Positions 20,439 to 20,956 of a DNA stretch of 20,956 nucleotides are shown one piece after another (the first letter of the stretch is position 1; each line of letters opens with the position of its first letter). The translations under genes were made by a program, and so were the position numbers. The notes under the pieces are model-generated. The model saw only the letters and a program-made list of their open reading frames with translations, did no database searches and was not told where the DNA came from. Source of the stretch: a virus; the IMG/VR virus record IMGVR_UViG_3300005581_000171, positions 1 through 20,956 of that record; one strand, written 5' to 3'.

Positions 20439-20956
20439 CTATGCCCCAAATGTCACAACGACTGACTTGGCCGTGATCGTATCGTCCTGCGGCGTACCTG
20501 ACGGTATATGGTAGTACCTCTCGCGGACGGCATCGCAAATGATTGCGGGAGCGCTGTTGATCGTCATGACCTCGCGAGCGTCACGCAAGATGCGGATCAG
20601 CTCAGGAATGTCGCGAGCGGTAATGAACAGCGACTCAGACCAGCCACGCCAGACGCACACTTCGACCTGCTTAGGATCGGCAAGGATGCGCATCGGTGCC
20701 TTGAACTGCGCGAAGGCGTACTGACAGACCATCGCTGGGTTATACTGCACGGTCTGCGAATAGCCAAACGGCGAGACAATCGCCGTAAGTGGTCCCATTA
20801 TGGCGTCTTCCATCGCCGGTCGCGGGTCCAGCTTGTCGAAGACAATGCGACGATCCATGCCGGACAACTCAGGAACTAGACCATAAACGTAATCGGCCCA
20901 GGACTTGCCGCTAGCTCGAAAGTCTGCGTAGCGCTCAGGCCAAATCTGCAAGTCGA
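20439..20956 (-). CDS. Head-tail region protein, cut by the right edge
   Basis: At least 171 residues are visible (…LQIWPERYADFRASGKSWAD onward) and the frame is open to the window edge. The first in-frame initiator is a TTG at 20951, without visible upstream context, so the true start probably lies outside. Sections include DRRIVFDKLDPRPAMEDAI, VCVWRGWSESLFITARDIPE and ERYYHIPSGTPQDDTITAK. I do not recognise the family. Its place before the possible head-closure gene suggests a capsid-proximal or connector protein. Confidence 0.65.
   Translation of the reverse strand, partial: DLQIWPERYADFRASGKSWADYVYGLVPELSGMDRRIVFDKLDPRPAMEDAIMGPLTAIVSPFGYSQTVQYNPAMVCQYAFAQFKAPMRILADPKQVEVCVWRGWSESLFITARDIPELIRILRDAREVMTINSAPAIICDAVRERYYHIPSGTPQDDTITAKSVVVTFGA

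Noticed and set aside
1-20956. tRNA genes, CRISPR arrays, insertion sequences, integrase
   Set aside because: No cloverleaf, spaced repeat array, transposase or integrase motif was seen on either strand by eye.

Overview
The window is a stretch of tailed-phage (or prophage) genome. It holds the head-tail junction, a complete lambda-like siphovirus tail module, a lysis enzyme, a DNA-modification pair, and a recombination and replication module. Every supportable gene lies on the minus strand, so the genes read from the right edge to the left edge. Genes are packed with 4-base ATGA or GTGA stop/start overlaps or gaps of a few bases, as in one long translationally coupled transcript. Tail proteins related to lambda U, G/GT, H, K and J suggest a Gram-negative host. 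The DnaC-type loader, secreted lysozyme and short coiled-coil proteins are of a kind I associate with environmental phages, possibly of Verrucomicrobiota, but the sequence does not prove a host. No integrase, repressor, terminase, capsid gene, tRNA, CRISPR array or insertion sequence is visible, so a virulent or temperate lifestyle cannot be decided.

Right part (20956 to 11513, morphogenesis): a head-tail region protein cut by the window edge, a possible head-closure protein, a neck or tail-completion protein, a gpU-like tail terminator, the tail tube protein, a tail assembly chaperone with a full -1 frameshift signal and its extended product, a 452-residue tape measure, two distal-tail or hub proteins, a DUF6950/NlpC-like protein, a 1058-residue gpJ-like tail-tip protein with fibronectin III-like domains, and a small tail-adjacent protein.

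Middle (11520 to 7174): a calcineurin-like metallophosphoesterase, a small winged-helix protein, a small beta-rich protein, a secreted lysozyme with an i-type (destabilase) look, an SNF2/DEAD-like helicase coupled to a beta-class DNA methyltransferase, and two tiny ribbon-helix-helix proteins.

Left part (7177 to 1, DNA metabolism): a membrane-anchored reading frame overlapping a helix-turn-helix gene, a RecB/RecE-like PD-(D/E)XK nuclease, a conserved phage protein, an SSB-like DUF736 protein, a RuvC-like resolvase, short coiled-coil proteins, a second possible PD-(D/E)XK nuclease, a DnaD/O-like initiator, and a DnaC-like helicase loader. Within the initiator gene, palindromic repeats sit next to a 35-base all-pyrimidine tract, which makes a good candidate for the replication origin. 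The extreme left holds a gene running off the window.

Four genes are absent from a simple long-ORF view and were recovered by reading the strand directly: a 49-residue gene at 4165-4314, a 48-residue ribbon-helix-helix gene at 7174-7320, the frameshifted chaperone extension at 18025-18186, and the partial gene at 1-215.
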